In this document: positions 7,967 through 15,125 of the stretch, in pieces
How positions within the stretch are numbered: the first letter of the stretch is position 1
How the letters are laid out: the number at the start of each line of letters is the position of its first letter
NCBI GenBank assembly: GCA_029555925.1
Contig: JAKPQU010000269.1
Span: forward strand, 1 to 29,912
Origin: Bacillota bacterium
Lineage (GTDB): Bacteria > Eremiobacterota > SpSt-956 > JAKJGF01
DNA: 29,912 bases
Direction of reading: 5' to 3'
Position numbers and translations under genes: made by a program
Notes under the pieces: model-generated
Databases searched by the model: none
What the model was told of the DNA's origin: nothing
Seen by the model: only the letters and a program-made list of their open reading frames with translations

Positions 7967-8090
7967 GTAGTGAAAAGTGAATCGTGAAGCGTGAAAAGTG
8001 GAAATTACCCGTCACGCGTCACGCGTTACGTGTTACGATTATAACGCATCATGCATCACACATTACGAACCACCTGTCACGTATCACGCA
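7949..8090. repeat. Longest heptad array in the window, GTGA arm then TCAC arm
   Basis: GTGA units begin in the coding end of the binding protein at 7949 and run in unbroken 7-nt register: GTGAAGG, GTGAAGA, GTGAGTA, GTGAAAA, GTGAATC, GTGAAGC, GTGAAAA. After a short spacer, units GTCACGC, GTCACGC, GTTACGT and GTTACGA follow from about 8011, then GCATCAT, GCATCAC, ACATTAC, GAACCAC, CTGTCAC and GTATCAC, ending three bases before the next ATG (8094). The variable bases drift along the array. Confidence 0.9.
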
Positions 8091-8093
8091 TAT

Positions 8094-9059
8094 ATGTATA
8101 AATATCTAATCAAAAGACTGGCCGGTATTATCCCCCTTCTTTTATCTATATCGATTATATCTTTTATTATTCTTCACCTGTCTCCCGGTGATCCTACATC
8201 TATGATGATAGACCCCAGGACAAGGCCGGAAGACAGGGAAAGAATAAAGAAAAATCTTGGATTGGACAGACCTCTCTATGAGCAGTATTTTATATGGATT
8301 AATAATGTTGCCCTCAGGGGAGACCTTGGTTATTCTATGGTTAACGGAAGACCTGTCCTTAAAAGTATTATGGAGAGACTGCCCAATACGTTAATACTTA
8401 TGGGAAGTTCCTATATAATTGCTATTTTGCTTGCCATACCTCTCGGGGTGTATTCTGCGGTAAAACAATATTCTCCCGGTGATTATATTCTGACAGTGCT
8501 ATCTTTTACCGGTATATCCATACCATCATTCTGGCTTGGCCTGATGATGATATGTTTATTTACCGTGAAATTACATCTGCTTCCGTCTATAGGAACTATG
8601 TCTCCCGATGTGGGAGACAGTCCGGTCTTTAAAAGTCTCGATTTTTTGAAGCATTTAATTATGCCTGCTTTTGTATTGATATTTACAAATCTTGCCGTAT
8701 GGTCCAGATATGTTCGTTCCGGCATGCTGGAAGTGCTTCAGGCAGATTATATAAGAACGGCAAGGGCAAAAGGTCAGATAGAATTAAAAGTTCTTTATAA
8801 ACATGGTCTCAGAAATGGTCTTTTACCTCTTGTTACACTTATAGGCCTCTCTGTACCTGATTTGCTGGCAGGGGCTTTTGTTACTGAAATGATTTTTTCA
8901 TGGCCCGGTATGGGAAGGCTCGGCATGGATGCCATATTTCACAGGGATTACCCAGTTCTTATGGGAACAATTATGTTCAGTTCTATAATGATAATCCTGT
9001 CAAATTTGATAACAGATATTTTTTATGTAATAATAGATCCCAGAATTAGATTTGAGTAA
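8094..9059 (+). CDS. ABC peptide-type transporter permease, DppB/OppB family
   Basis: 321 residues, the normal size for DppB-type permeases, starting at MYKYLIKRLAGIIPLLL. An N-terminal membrane segment is followed by a periplasmic stretch (LSPGDPTSMMIDPRTRPEDR, typical of the family) and a block of five more segments. The cytoplasmic EAA loop reads ADYIRTARAKGQIELKVLYK. A longer reading from 7998 only translates heptad array and is rejected. The ATG directly follows the array with no SD. It works with the upstream lipoprotein. The usual partners (DppC-type permease and two ATPases) are absent downstream, so either they lie elsewhere or this is a partial cluster. Confidence 0.93.
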   Translation: MYKYLIKRLAGIIPLLLSISIISFIILHLSPGDPTSMMIDPRTRPEDRERIKKNLGLDRPLYEQYFIWINNVALRGDLGYSMVNGRPVLKSIMERLPNTLILMGSSYIIAILLAIPLGVYSAVKQYSPGDYILTVLSFTGISIPSFWLGLMMICLFTVKLHLLPSIGTMSPDVGDSPVFKSLDFLKHLIMPAFVLIFTNLAVWSRYVRSGMLEVLQADYIRTARAKGQIELKVLYKHGLRNGLLPLVTLIGLSVPDLLAGAFVTEMIFSWPGMGRLGMDAIFHRDYPVLMGTIMFSSIMIILSNLITDIFYVIIDPRIRFE

Positions 9060-9097
9060 CAATTTTTTTTAACTTTTTAGGAGGAATTAATTTTTAC

Positions 9098-9169
9098 ATG
9101 TCGAATTTCCTCAAAAAACTCAATGATTTTCATAAGTCTTTCTCGAATTTACAGAGAAAGTATGAATAA
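9098..9169 (+). CDS. Possible 23-residue small protein
   Basis: MSNFLKKLNDFHKSFSNLQRKYE would form a basic amphipathic helix. A strong AGGAGG lies upstream, but at 13 bases, longer than usual. No family recognised. It could be a real small protein or chance. Confidence 0.25.
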   Translation: MSNFLKKLNDFHKSFSNLQRKYE

Positions 9170-9247
9170 AAGTCCATTTTAATCTGGAGATGTTTTTAAA
9201 TGTTGAAACTAAGCAGGTTTATGTGAAGGGAGGTGCAGGAAATTTAG

Positions 9248-9454
9248 GTGACGGGGGTAATGTCTCGAAGGTCATTTAAACTCGAAGAAATAATTTTAGA
9301 TATAAGGAGTTATTTTTACCAGAGGGAAGCCGGTGTGGCAGTAATAATTGAACAAATTTATTATATGTTGTTCGCGGGAAGAGTTTTTGTGGTCACTTTT
9401 GAGACGAAAAGTCTAAATAAACAACCTCTTTATAACAAAGCAATAGTGCTTTAA
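9248..9454 (+). CDS. Possible small hypothetical protein, 68 residues
   Basis: GTG start at 9248 with AGGA seven bases upstream; an ATG at 9260 is an alternative. The sequence contains SFKLEEIILDIRSYFYQ and a hydrophobic EQIYYMLFAGRVFVVTF stretch. I recognise no family. The stop lies within the palindrome at 9446-9459. Nothing but the SD and length supports it, so confidence is low. Confidence 0.3.
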   Translation: MTGVMSRRSFKLEEIILDIRSYFYQREAGVAVIIEQIYYMLFAGRVFVVTFETKSLNKQPLYNKAIVL

Positions 9455-9459
9455 AGCAC
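9446..9459. promoter_or_regulatory. 14-bp perfect palindrome ahead of the 9497 gene
   Basis: GTGCTTTAAAGCAC, 37 bases before the GTG start at 9497. It could be an operator, or a weak terminator for the small ORF that ends inside it; the following run (ATACTTTATT) is not a clean T-tract. Confidence 0.3.
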
Positions 9460-9496
9460 ATACTTTATTATAGCTTAAGAAAGGAAGGATCGAAGA

Positions 9497-11386
9497 GTGA
9501 TTGAAAAAAAGATTTATAGAATATTAGCCATTACGTTAATATTCTCTTTAGGATTAACATCTGTACCGGGACTTTTTGTTCCTACACCTGCCTATGCCCT
9601 CAATGAAAAATTAACTACGGCAATAGTCAGTATAGAATGTCCTTCGGAAAATGATCTTCCTGTAAGGATAAATTCTGCTCTCAGCGCTGCTATGGTTAAA
9701 TCTCACAGATTTGAAGTAACTGATAGTGAACAGGTGGCTTCAACTCTGAAGGATATGCAGTTAACTGGTAAGAAATTAAATATTACCCAGGCCTGTGAAG
9801 TAGGTAAGGCTCTTGGAGTAGAGACTGTTACTATGGTTCAGGGGTATGGTATACAATCAGATAATGAAAAATGTTATATTAACCTTGCTGTACAGGTAGT
9901 AGATGTAAATACAGGTCTTGTATGTCAGAGTGCTTATGCAACAGGCGAAGGTTTTAAAGGTGAAAAATTTGAATTAACAGACGAAGCCATTAATAACGGA
10001 GCTTTTGCCCTTGTGAATCAGATCAATGATAATATGTCCAAGGTTGGTTTAATTGCTATTATTAACGGCGGACAGATATCATTAAATATTGGCGGAGATA
10101 TTGGTATAAAAACAGAATCTGAATTTGCAGTTTATAGAGAAAACAAGATTATAGGCAAATTAAAAGTTAAAGAACTTGATTCTTATGATTGTTATGTTGA
10201 AAAAGTTGCAATTCTTCCCGGATTGAATTTCAATGAAGGAGATATTGTAGTTGTATCAAAGAATCAGGGAGAAGAACTGGTAGGAGATTCTCCTTCTACC
10301 ATCCCGTCTTCTTCTTCAAAACCTGGTATAATACTCGCCTCTGTTATAATAGGAACTGCACTTGCCATTATAGCATCAAATCAATCCACTCAGATACAGC
10401 AACTGGCTATGGTTTATCGTTTCCAGGAACAGTTTGTAAGACATGATAATGGTCTTGCTGTATATCTTGTAACAGTTCAGGTTACAGATCATAATGGTAA
10501 TTTACTTCCTGACGGAACGACTCTGGTATTCAAAAAAGCTTCTGATAGCCTCACTGATACAGTAGGTTTTGGAAATGCCTGTGCATATCAGGAAGAAGTT
10601 AAAACATTTGGAGGTATTGCCAGTACTATTGTATGGACCGAGACAGGTACAAACCTGACAGATAATAGCTATGGCGCAGGCCTCTATATAACAAGTGAAG
10701 GTAGAGACAGTCAGAATTTTTATATTCTGAAATCTTCTACAGCCAGTGCCAGCTTTAAGGCAGCTGCTGATCCCAATCAGCATTCACCAAATGGACTCGA
10801 TGCGGCAACAGTTACTGCTACTATAACATGGCCGACCAGTGTCTCAGCTGCTTCCGGTGAGCCTGTAACTTTCCAGGTTGTCGATGGCGCCGCAAAGTTC
10901 TCAAATGGAAGTACACAGTATACAGGTTATACAGTTGGTTCTTCGAATACTGCAACTGCAACTGCATCGTTAGTAAGTACCACTATCGGTACTTCTACTG
11001 TACTGATCCAGTATTACGATATTCAGACTGAAGTTACAGTAAGCTTTGGAGCAGGCGGCACAATTGCAGCATCTTACACAACATCACCTCCTACAAGCTT
11101 GGCTGCAGGAGTAACTGCAGCTGCTGCCGTAAAGGTTGTTGATGGAAAATCCAATCCCATAAAGGGAGCTACCATAAGTGTCAGCGGTGCAAGTGGTCAT
11201 CTTTCTGTAAATCCTTCATCAGGTACTACAGATGATGGTGGAGTGTTTAACTTTACTTTAACCAATACCTTTGCAGCAGATCCTAATTCTACTGCCGAGG
11301 AATACAGTGCCGTTGTAGTTAATGCTACCGCATATGGTCAGACTGTTTCTACATCTCCTGTAACTATAAAATTAACAGGCAAATAA
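9497..11386 (+). CDS. Secreted CsgG/FlgT-like protein with C-terminal Ig-like (Big_1-type) domains
   Basis: 629 residues; GTG start with GGAAGG eight bases upstream. A signal peptide (1-35) ends in TPAYA before LNEK. The N-terminal domain (about 40-180) resembles the CsgG/TolB-N fold: RINSALSAAMVKSHRFEVTD and ACEVGKALGVETVTMVQGYG. A second beta domain (about 185-255) resembles the FlgT C-terminal fold (SEFAVYRENKIIGKLKVKEL). A hydrophobic segment (about 278-296, PGIILASVIIGTALAIIAS) follows a Ser/Pro linker. The remaining ~330 residues are Thr/Ser/Ala-rich with Ig-like features of invasin/Big_1 domains (ATVTATITWPTS, GEPVTFQVVDGAAKF, TASLVSTTIGTSTV, DDGGVFNFTLTN). It probably sits in the envelope or on the surface as an adhesin or structural factor. 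Its own terminator follows at 11405. Confidence 0.8.
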   Translation: MIEKKIYRILAITLIFSLGLTSVPGLFVPTPAYALNEKLTTAIVSIECPSENDLPVRINSALSAAMVKSHRFEVTDSEQVASTLKDMQLTGKKLNITQACEVGKALGVETVTMVQGYGIQSDNEKCYINLAVQVVDVNTGLVCQSAYATGEGFKGEKFELTDEAINNGAFALVNQINDNMSKVGLIAIINGGQISLNIGGDIGIKTESEFAVYRENKIIGKLKVKELDSYDCYVEKVAILPGLNFNEGDIVVVSKNQGEELVGDSPSTIPSSSSKPGIILASVIIGTALAIIASNQSTQIQQLAMVYRFQEQFVRHDNGLAVYLVTVQVTDHNGNLLPDGTTLVFKKASDSLTDTVGFGNACAYQEEVKTFGGIASTIVWTETGTNLTDNSYGAGLYITSEGRDSQNFYILKSSTASASFKAAADPNQHSPNGLDAATVTATITWPTSVSAASGEPVTFQVVDGAAKFSNGSTQYTGYTVGSSNTATATASLVSTTIGTSTVLIQYYDIQTEVTVSFGAGGTIAASYTTSPPTSLAAGVTAAAAVKVVDGKSNPIKGATISVSGASGHLSVNPSSGTTDDGGVFNFTLTNTFAADPNSTAEEYSAVVVNATAYGQTVSTSPVTIKLTGK

Positions 11387-11404
11387 TTTATTATAAACAT
11401 AGAA

Positions 11405-11426
11405 AGCCTCCTCCGGGAGGCTTTTT
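11405..11426 (+). terminator. Intrinsic terminator
   Basis: AGCCTCC (11405-11411), loop TCCG, GGAGGCT (11416-11422), then a T-run. A perfect 7-bp G+C-rich stem directly after the 9497 gene. One of the few terminators here not built from heptads. Confidence 0.9.
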
Positions 11427-11471
11427 AGTTTTTATGGAAGGATTTTTTTTTTCAGTGTAGAATTTAATACT

Positions 11472-11516
11472 GAGAGGTGAGAGGTGAGAGGTTTTGACAA
11501 ATTCCTGAAAACCTCT
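11472..11516. repeat. Heptad array (GAGAGGT x3) with paired arm
   Basis: Three GAGAGGT units at 11472-11492. The last extends into AGAGGTTTT (11487-11495), which pairs perfectly with AAAACCTCT (11508-11516), 12 bases before the next ATG (11529). This has the same arm-before-start arrangement as the GTGA loci but a different unit. Confidence 0.7.
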
Positions 11517-11528
11517 GAACCGCGATGT

Positions 11529-13160
11529 ATGATAAAAATCAGAACGCTAATATTAATTATTTTTCTTCTTATATGTATAACCCCCTTACATGCACTTAAT
11601 GAAAAATCCATTTCTGCAAAAGCAGATTATATAACCTATAATCCAGACAAGATCATTTTTGTGGCAAACGGGAATGCTACTGTTTCTTTTCAGGGGCTTG
11701 AACTTACAGCAGGCACAATCTGTATGGATGGCGCCAATTCTCGTATTGTTGCTTCAAATAATGTATTCCTCAGATCCGAACTCGGAGAAATCAGTTGCTC
11801 TTCCATTTCTATCAATTTATATGATAAGAAGTGTTATATGATTACCTCTGATGAGGATAAGCCTAAAGTTCAGTTTGACGCATCTACATTTCAGATAACA
11901 GGAACTGTAACTGATTTTCCGAAGGGGACATTTTATATTGAAAATATAGTGAATTCCGATTTATGTGTTACAGGAACAGAGATAGTAGTACATCCCAATG
12001 AAACTGCTCAGATAAGACCTGCAGCTTTCTGGGTAAACGGTAATCGTTCCATGGAACTTCCTTTTTATTCCTTTACCATAGGAGCAGGTTCAACTTATGC
12101 CACTCCGAGAGTAGCCTATACTGACCTGGGTGCTACAGTTGATATACCTGTTATTGTGTCTCTTGAAGAAAAATCTATGTCAATAGCCCATATGAAATAT
12201 AACGGTGATGCAGGCTTCAGCGTCAGTCTGGAACACCAGCAGCGTTTTTCCGATAAGGCAAATGCTACAGTTTACATTGATGATATAAATAGCGATAAAT
12301 ACAGAAAGGCGAGAATGATTTACCGTCATAAATTTGGTTCTCAGACTGATGGAACACTGAATGTAGACTGGCAGAATAACAAAGATCTTGATGTGTTTTT
12401 TAATATGAGCCACAGGTTCAGTAATTCCTATCTCACCTTTAATCTGAAAACCCAGAATGCTGTGAGTCAACCGGAAGGTAATCCTACATCTTTTGATCTT
12501 TCATGGAGACAGACACCTGATGATTTACTGGGTTCACCAGTCATATATTCCTTTTCTGCAGGTCTTGCCATGACAGGAACCCAGTACGACAAACCGGGAG
12601 TATGGAATAAAAATATCGGGCTAAATCTTACTCATAAACCGATAAAATTAGGGGAAACCGGTTCTCTTATATTTGGCGCAGGGGATACTTTAAGCTGGCT
12701 TTCAAATGATGAACGGAGAAATAATCTTACAGGAAATATGACCCTTAATATAGGAACAAAATTCAGTGTCGATGCCTATCTCAATCAATATGCTTACGAT
12801 TATAACGGGCGAAGCAGTACACTCTTATCCGGTAATATAGGGGTAACAACAAGATTTACAAATGAATTCTCTACCCGTCTGGCATACTCTTTTGTTCAGT
12901 ACGATGCAACTATGGCAACGGGGAATTTTTCATATTCTACCAGATTGATGAGATGTGGTTTTAATTATAACCCGTCGCAGAATTTTCAGCTCAGCCTTGA
13001 AGGCACTTATGACCTTCAGTTATCCAGAATGCGTTATGCCCAGGGAAACGTAAGGTTCAGAGTCGGAAAATATTTCTTTTTAACTCTTCGTCCCTATTAT
13101 GATTTTATACTGGATAAAAGTACGTTTAATTTCCAGGTAGATCCTATTTTAGGACAGTAA
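11529..13160 (+). CDS. Outer-membrane beta-barrel protein with LptA/OstA-like N-terminus (LptD-like)
   Basis: 543 residues from MIKIRTLILIIFLL; signal peptide 1-22, cleaved after LHA. The mature N-terminus is an OstA/LptA-type beta-jellyroll (ISAKADYITYNPDKIIFVANGNATVSF; LELTAGTICMD; ASNNVFLRSELGEISCSSI). From about residue 170 onward there are repeated amphipathic strands typical of an outer-membrane barrel (YSFSAGLAMTGTQYDKPGVW; LSGNIGVTTRFTNEFSTRLAY). It may insert lipopolysaccharide or a related glycolipid as LptD does, but it is shorter than the E. coli protein (784 residues) and I see no confident Cys pattern. A GTG at 11484 is possible but would push the signal peptide 15 residues in. 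No lpt neighbours in view. Confidence 0.7.
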   Translation: MIKIRTLILIIFLLICITPLHALNEKSISAKADYITYNPDKIIFVANGNATVSFQGLELTAGTICMDGANSRIVASNNVFLRSELGEISCSSISINLYDKKCYMITSDEDKPKVQFDASTFQITGTVTDFPKGTFYIENIVNSDLCVTGTEIVVHPNETAQIRPAAFWVNGNRSMELPFYSFTIGAGSTYATPRVAYTDLGATVDIPVIVSLEEKSMSIAHMKYNGDAGFSVSLEHQQRFSDKANATVYIDDINSDKYRKARMIYRHKFGSQTDGTLNVDWQNNKDLDVFFNMSHRFSNSYLTFNLKTQNAVSQPEGNPTSFDLSWRQTPDDLLGSPVIYSFSAGLAMTGTQYDKPGVWNKNIGLNLTHKPIKLGETGSLIFGAGDTLSWLSNDERRNNLTGNMTLNIGTKFSVDAYLNQYAYDYNGRSSTLLSGNIGVTTRFTNEFSTRLAYSFVQYDATMATGNFSYSTRLMRCGFNYNPSQNFQLSLEGTYDLQLSRMRYAQGNVRFRVGKYFFLTLRPYYDFILDKSTFNFQVDPILGQ

Positions 13161-13219
13161 GATGAGATTAATGTCCGGGTTATGGTGTTATATGGAACAG
13201 TTATAAATAAGTAAGAAAC

Positions 13220-13262
13220 CCATGCCCCTTGAATCACGCCCCTGAAACCATGCCCCTGAACC
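13220..13262 (+). repeat. Three tandem ~14-bp units, CCATGCCCCTGAA
   Basis: CCATGCCCCTTGAAT, CACGCCCCTGAAA and CCATGCCCCTGAAC lie head to tail. They are much more C-rich than their surroundings. Origin and role unknown. Confidence 0.6.
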
Positions 13263-13543
13263 TGATTTTCTTCTTTGTAGATTATGTCTTAATTTGATAA
13301 ATATCTTAAATTTCTTCCTGCCTGAAGTATCGATACATAAGATAAAATGAGACCGAGCCGGTACTTTTAAAGAGTTTCCAGAATAACTTAGGAGTTACCA
13401 TCAGGAGCCACTCCTTTCCTTGGATTCCCATATATCAATTCCGACCTCAAGAATGTAATTAAGATTACATTAAGAGTATAACACATTAAACAGGAGTTTA
13501 CAAGAGGGATAGGTTTAAACATGGCAGGTGCGATTATATTAAG

Positions 13544-13604
13544 TCGTGAAGGGTGAAGAGTAAGCTATCCGCAAAATATCATGTATTACTCTTCACCCTC
13601 ACGA
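13544..13604. repeat. Long heptad hairpin, near-perfect 19-bp stem
   Basis: TCGTGAAGGGTGAAGAGTAA (13544-13563) pairs with TTACTCTTCACCCTCACGA (13586-13604) with a single bulged base; the loop is 22 bases. The units are GTGAAGG and GTGAAGA. The same pair of units occurs at 7949-7962. Confidence 0.8.
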
Positions 13605-13645
13605 TTCTCATATGGAATGAAAATTTATTAATTGTCTCTTTCCTC

Positions 13646-13673
13646 GCGTCACGCGTTACGCGTTACGCGTCAC
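13646..13673 (-). repeat. Heptad array (GCGTCAC/GCGTTAC x4) downstream of the SpoU methyltransferase
   Basis: Four units in register: GCGTCAC, GCGTTAC, GCGTTAC, GCGTCAC. On the minus strand they read GTGACGC/GTAACGC and follow the 3' end of the minus-strand gene at 13711, in line with the orientation rule. Confidence 0.85.
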
Positions 13674-13710
13674 GATTAATATATTTGAGACATTTATTTA
13701 ACTGCCATTC

Positions 13711-14502
13711 CTATAACGTTTTCTGTCTCGCCATTTCATATAGAATTATGGCAGATGCAATTCCTACATTTAATGATTCTGCTTTCCCGTAAACAGGTAT
13801 TGTCACTGTAATATCTGACTGTCTGATTATATCCTCAGGTAATCCGTGCCCTTCATTTCCCACTATTAATACAGCCGGTGTTCTGTACTTTATGTTGAAG
13901 TAGTTCCTGCCTGAAGTAACACTGGTTGTAATAAAAGTAACTCCTTTTTTTCGGGAATTTGAAATAAAAGCTCCTATATTTTTTATTTTAAATAAATCGA
14001 TATGAAAAAAAGAACCCATTGTAGCTCTTATTACTTTGGGATTTGTTACATCAACTGTGCCGGCGCTTAATAAAATACCTTTTACCCCTGCTGCATCAGC
14101 TGTTCTTATTATAGTTCCAAGATTGCCGGGATCCTGAATCTCATATGCTATGAGCCATATATGGTTGGAAAAATCTATTTCTTCGGTATAAGCAATTTCT
14201 TTTTTTATTATAGCTATCAGACCCTGCGGACTTACTGTGTCGCATAAAGAATTCATAATGGAATTTGATATAAGGCATGAATTTATAGTCTTTTCTTCGA
14301 TTATATCTTTTAAAAACAGGCCTTCTCGGGATTCAAGTGCAGAAGGGCTATAAAAAAAGCACTCTATATGGCTGCCGGAGTTTAAAGCTTCGTGGAACAG
14401 CTTAAATCCTTCTATTATGAAGGAGCTATTTTTTTTACGGCCCTGTGTGGTTAACAGGGATTTAAGGAGTTTTATTTTTGGATTGTCATGACCTGTTATC
14501 AT
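13711..14502 (-). CDS. SpoU/TrmH-family RNA 2'-O-methyltransferase
   Basis: 263 residues. The N-terminal substrate-binding part (about 5-95, NPKIKLLKSLLTTQGRKKN...FIIEGFKLFHEAL) resembles the RlmB/TsnR type. The catalytic SPOUT domain has all three motifs: QDPGNLGTIIRTADAAG (123-139), VGNEGHGLP (214-222) and IPVYGKAESLNVGIASAI (235-252), which form the knotted SAM site. It probably 2'-O-methylates a ribose in 23S rRNA; it could instead act on tRNA. It lies downstream of the infC-rpmI-rplT group on the same strand, but a strong terminator separates them. The ATG directly follows a GCATCAC heptad array with no SD. Confidence 0.93.
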   Translation of the reverse strand: MITGHDNPKIKLLKSLLTTQGRKKNSSFIIEGFKLFHEALNSGSHIECFFYSPSALESREGLFLKDIIEEKTINSCLISNSIMNSLCDTVSPQGLIAIIKKEIAYTEEIDFSNHIWLIAYEIQDPGNLGTIIRTADAAGVKGILLSAGTVDVTNPKVIRATMGSFFHIDLFKIKNIGAFISNSRKKGVTFITTSVTSGRNYFNIKYRTPAVLIVGNEGHGLPEDIIRQSDITVTIPVYGKAESLNVGIASAIILYEMARQKTL

Positions 14503-14503
14503 A

Positions 14504-14568
14504 TGCGTGATGCGTGATGCGTGTTTTCACCGGTACCGGGCAAACACAGTGGTTCCCTCCCCCCCTAC
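14504..14568. repeat. Heptads (TGCGTGA) plus CCGGTACCGGGC element, copy A
   Basis: Two TGCGTGA units at 14504-14517 (GCATCAC-type on the minus strand, just before the SpoU start) are followed by TTTTCACCGGTACCGGGC and a C-rich tail ending in CCCCCTAC at 14524-14568. Related copies lie at 19319-19353 (minus) and 21377-21418 (plus), each next to TGCGTGA-type heptads. Confidence 0.7.
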
Positions 14569-14589
14569 TATTCACTAATTAAATAATAA

Positions 14590-14630
14590 TAAAATAGTGA
14601 AGGGTATATAAAAAACCCTTCACTATTTTA
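14590..14630 (-). terminator. Terminator of the rplT operon, built from heptad-like sequence
   Basis: A perfect 16-bp stem: TAAAATAGTGAAGGGT (14590-14605) and its reverse complement (14615-14630), loop 9 bases. It lies 13 bases after the rplT stop. The stem contains AGTGAAGGGT, the same sequence as the heptad arrays elsewhere. Confidence 0.8.
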
Positions 14631-14643
14631 TGGAGCAAAATTA

Positions 14644-15003
14644 TTAACTTTCCAGTCCTCTGGATGCAGTTTCAGCGAGTTTAGCAAAGGCAACACTATC
14701 TGTAATAGCGAGATCTGCCAGCACTTTCCTGTTAATGTTTATACCGGCTTTTTTCAGGCCGAACATAAATTTATTGTAAGATAAACCATTTATTCTGGCT
14801 GCTGCATTTATCCTGGTAATCCATAGTTTTCTCATGTCCCTTTTTTTGGCACGACGATCCCTGTAAGCATAGGTAAGGGCATGTAATACTGCTTCATTTG
14901 CACACCTGTATCTTCTGCTTCTTGCTCCTCTATACCCTTTTGCGAGTTTGAGTATTTTTTTATGCTTTCTTCTGGTCGTCTTACCTGGTTTTACTCTAGA
15001 CAT
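14644..15003 (-). CDS. rplT: Ribosomal protein L20 (bL20)
   Basis: 119 residues, the usual length. Signatures are [40 protein letters not shown] and [16 protein letters not shown]. It binds 23S rRNA early in 50S assembly and in other bacteria represses its own operon. Last gene of infC-rpmI-rplT. The SD (AAAGGA, 15014-15009 on the minus strand) lies in the 3' arm of a 7-bp hairpin, so translation may be controlled by structure. A terminator follows. Confidence 0.99.
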   Translation of the reverse strand: MSRVKPGKTTRRKHKKILKLAKGYRGARSRRYRCANEAVLHALTYAYRDRRAKKRDMRKLWITRINAAARINGLSYNKFMFGLKKAGININRKVLADLAITDSVAFAKLAETASRGLES

Positions 15004-15009
15004 AATTAT

Positions 15010-15042
15010 CCTTTAGACACCCTAAAGGTCCACCTGCCTTTC
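15010..15042 (-). promoter_or_regulatory. rplT leader: shared box plus SD-sequestering hairpin
   Basis: On the minus strand, GAAAGGCAGGTG (15042-15031) is followed by CCTTTAG-GGTGT-CTAAAGG (15028-15010), a perfect 7-bp stem whose 3' arm contains the SD of rplT. The same box sits at nearly the same distance upstream of rpmI. Confidence 0.6.
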
Positions 15043-15125
15043 AAAATTTCTAATAGAAAGGAAACATCTTTTTCCGGGTAAATATATGCAAAATATAGAT
15101 TTACACAACTTATGTGATGCTCTCT

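Larger units (their letters stand above)
9060..9496 (+). other. 437-bp gap with possible small ORFs and a short palindrome
   Basis: The gap carries no heptad array, unlike most others in this window. It holds T-runs just after the permease stop, two possible small ORFs (9098-9169 and 9248-9454), AGAC-GAAAA-GTCT at about 9402-9414, and the perfect palindrome GTGCTTTAAAGCAC (9446-9459). An additional 29-codon frame opens at ATG 9190 (contains VYVKGGAGNLGDGGN) and stops at about 9279. I recognise no riboswitch. It may be a long leader for the 9497 gene. Confidence 0.4.
13161..13710. other. 550-bp non-coding gap with several repeat structures
   Basis: Contains three ~14-base tandem units (13220-13262), a GGAGT...ACTCC hairpin (13391-13414), the perfect AATGTAAT/ATTACATT stem (13452-13471), a large heptad hairpin (13544-13604) and a GCGTCAC array (13646-13673). 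An 11-codon ORF (MAGAIILSREG, ATG 13521) runs into the hairpin and stops at its TGA; it may be the stub of a lost gene. No riboswitch recognised. Confidence 0.5.

Noticed and set aside
6302..8090. Possible CRISPR array
   Set aside because: The repeats are 7 nt and contiguous with no spacers of regular length, and no cas genes are nearby.
7998..8093. N-terminal extension of the permease
   Set aside because: It translates array DNA; family homology begins at MYKYLIKRL (8094).
13315..13918. Exact 15-base repeat TTCCTGCCTGAAGTA at 13315 and 13904
   Set aside because: One copy lies inside the SpoU coding sequence, and a single match of this length is expected by chance in a window this size.
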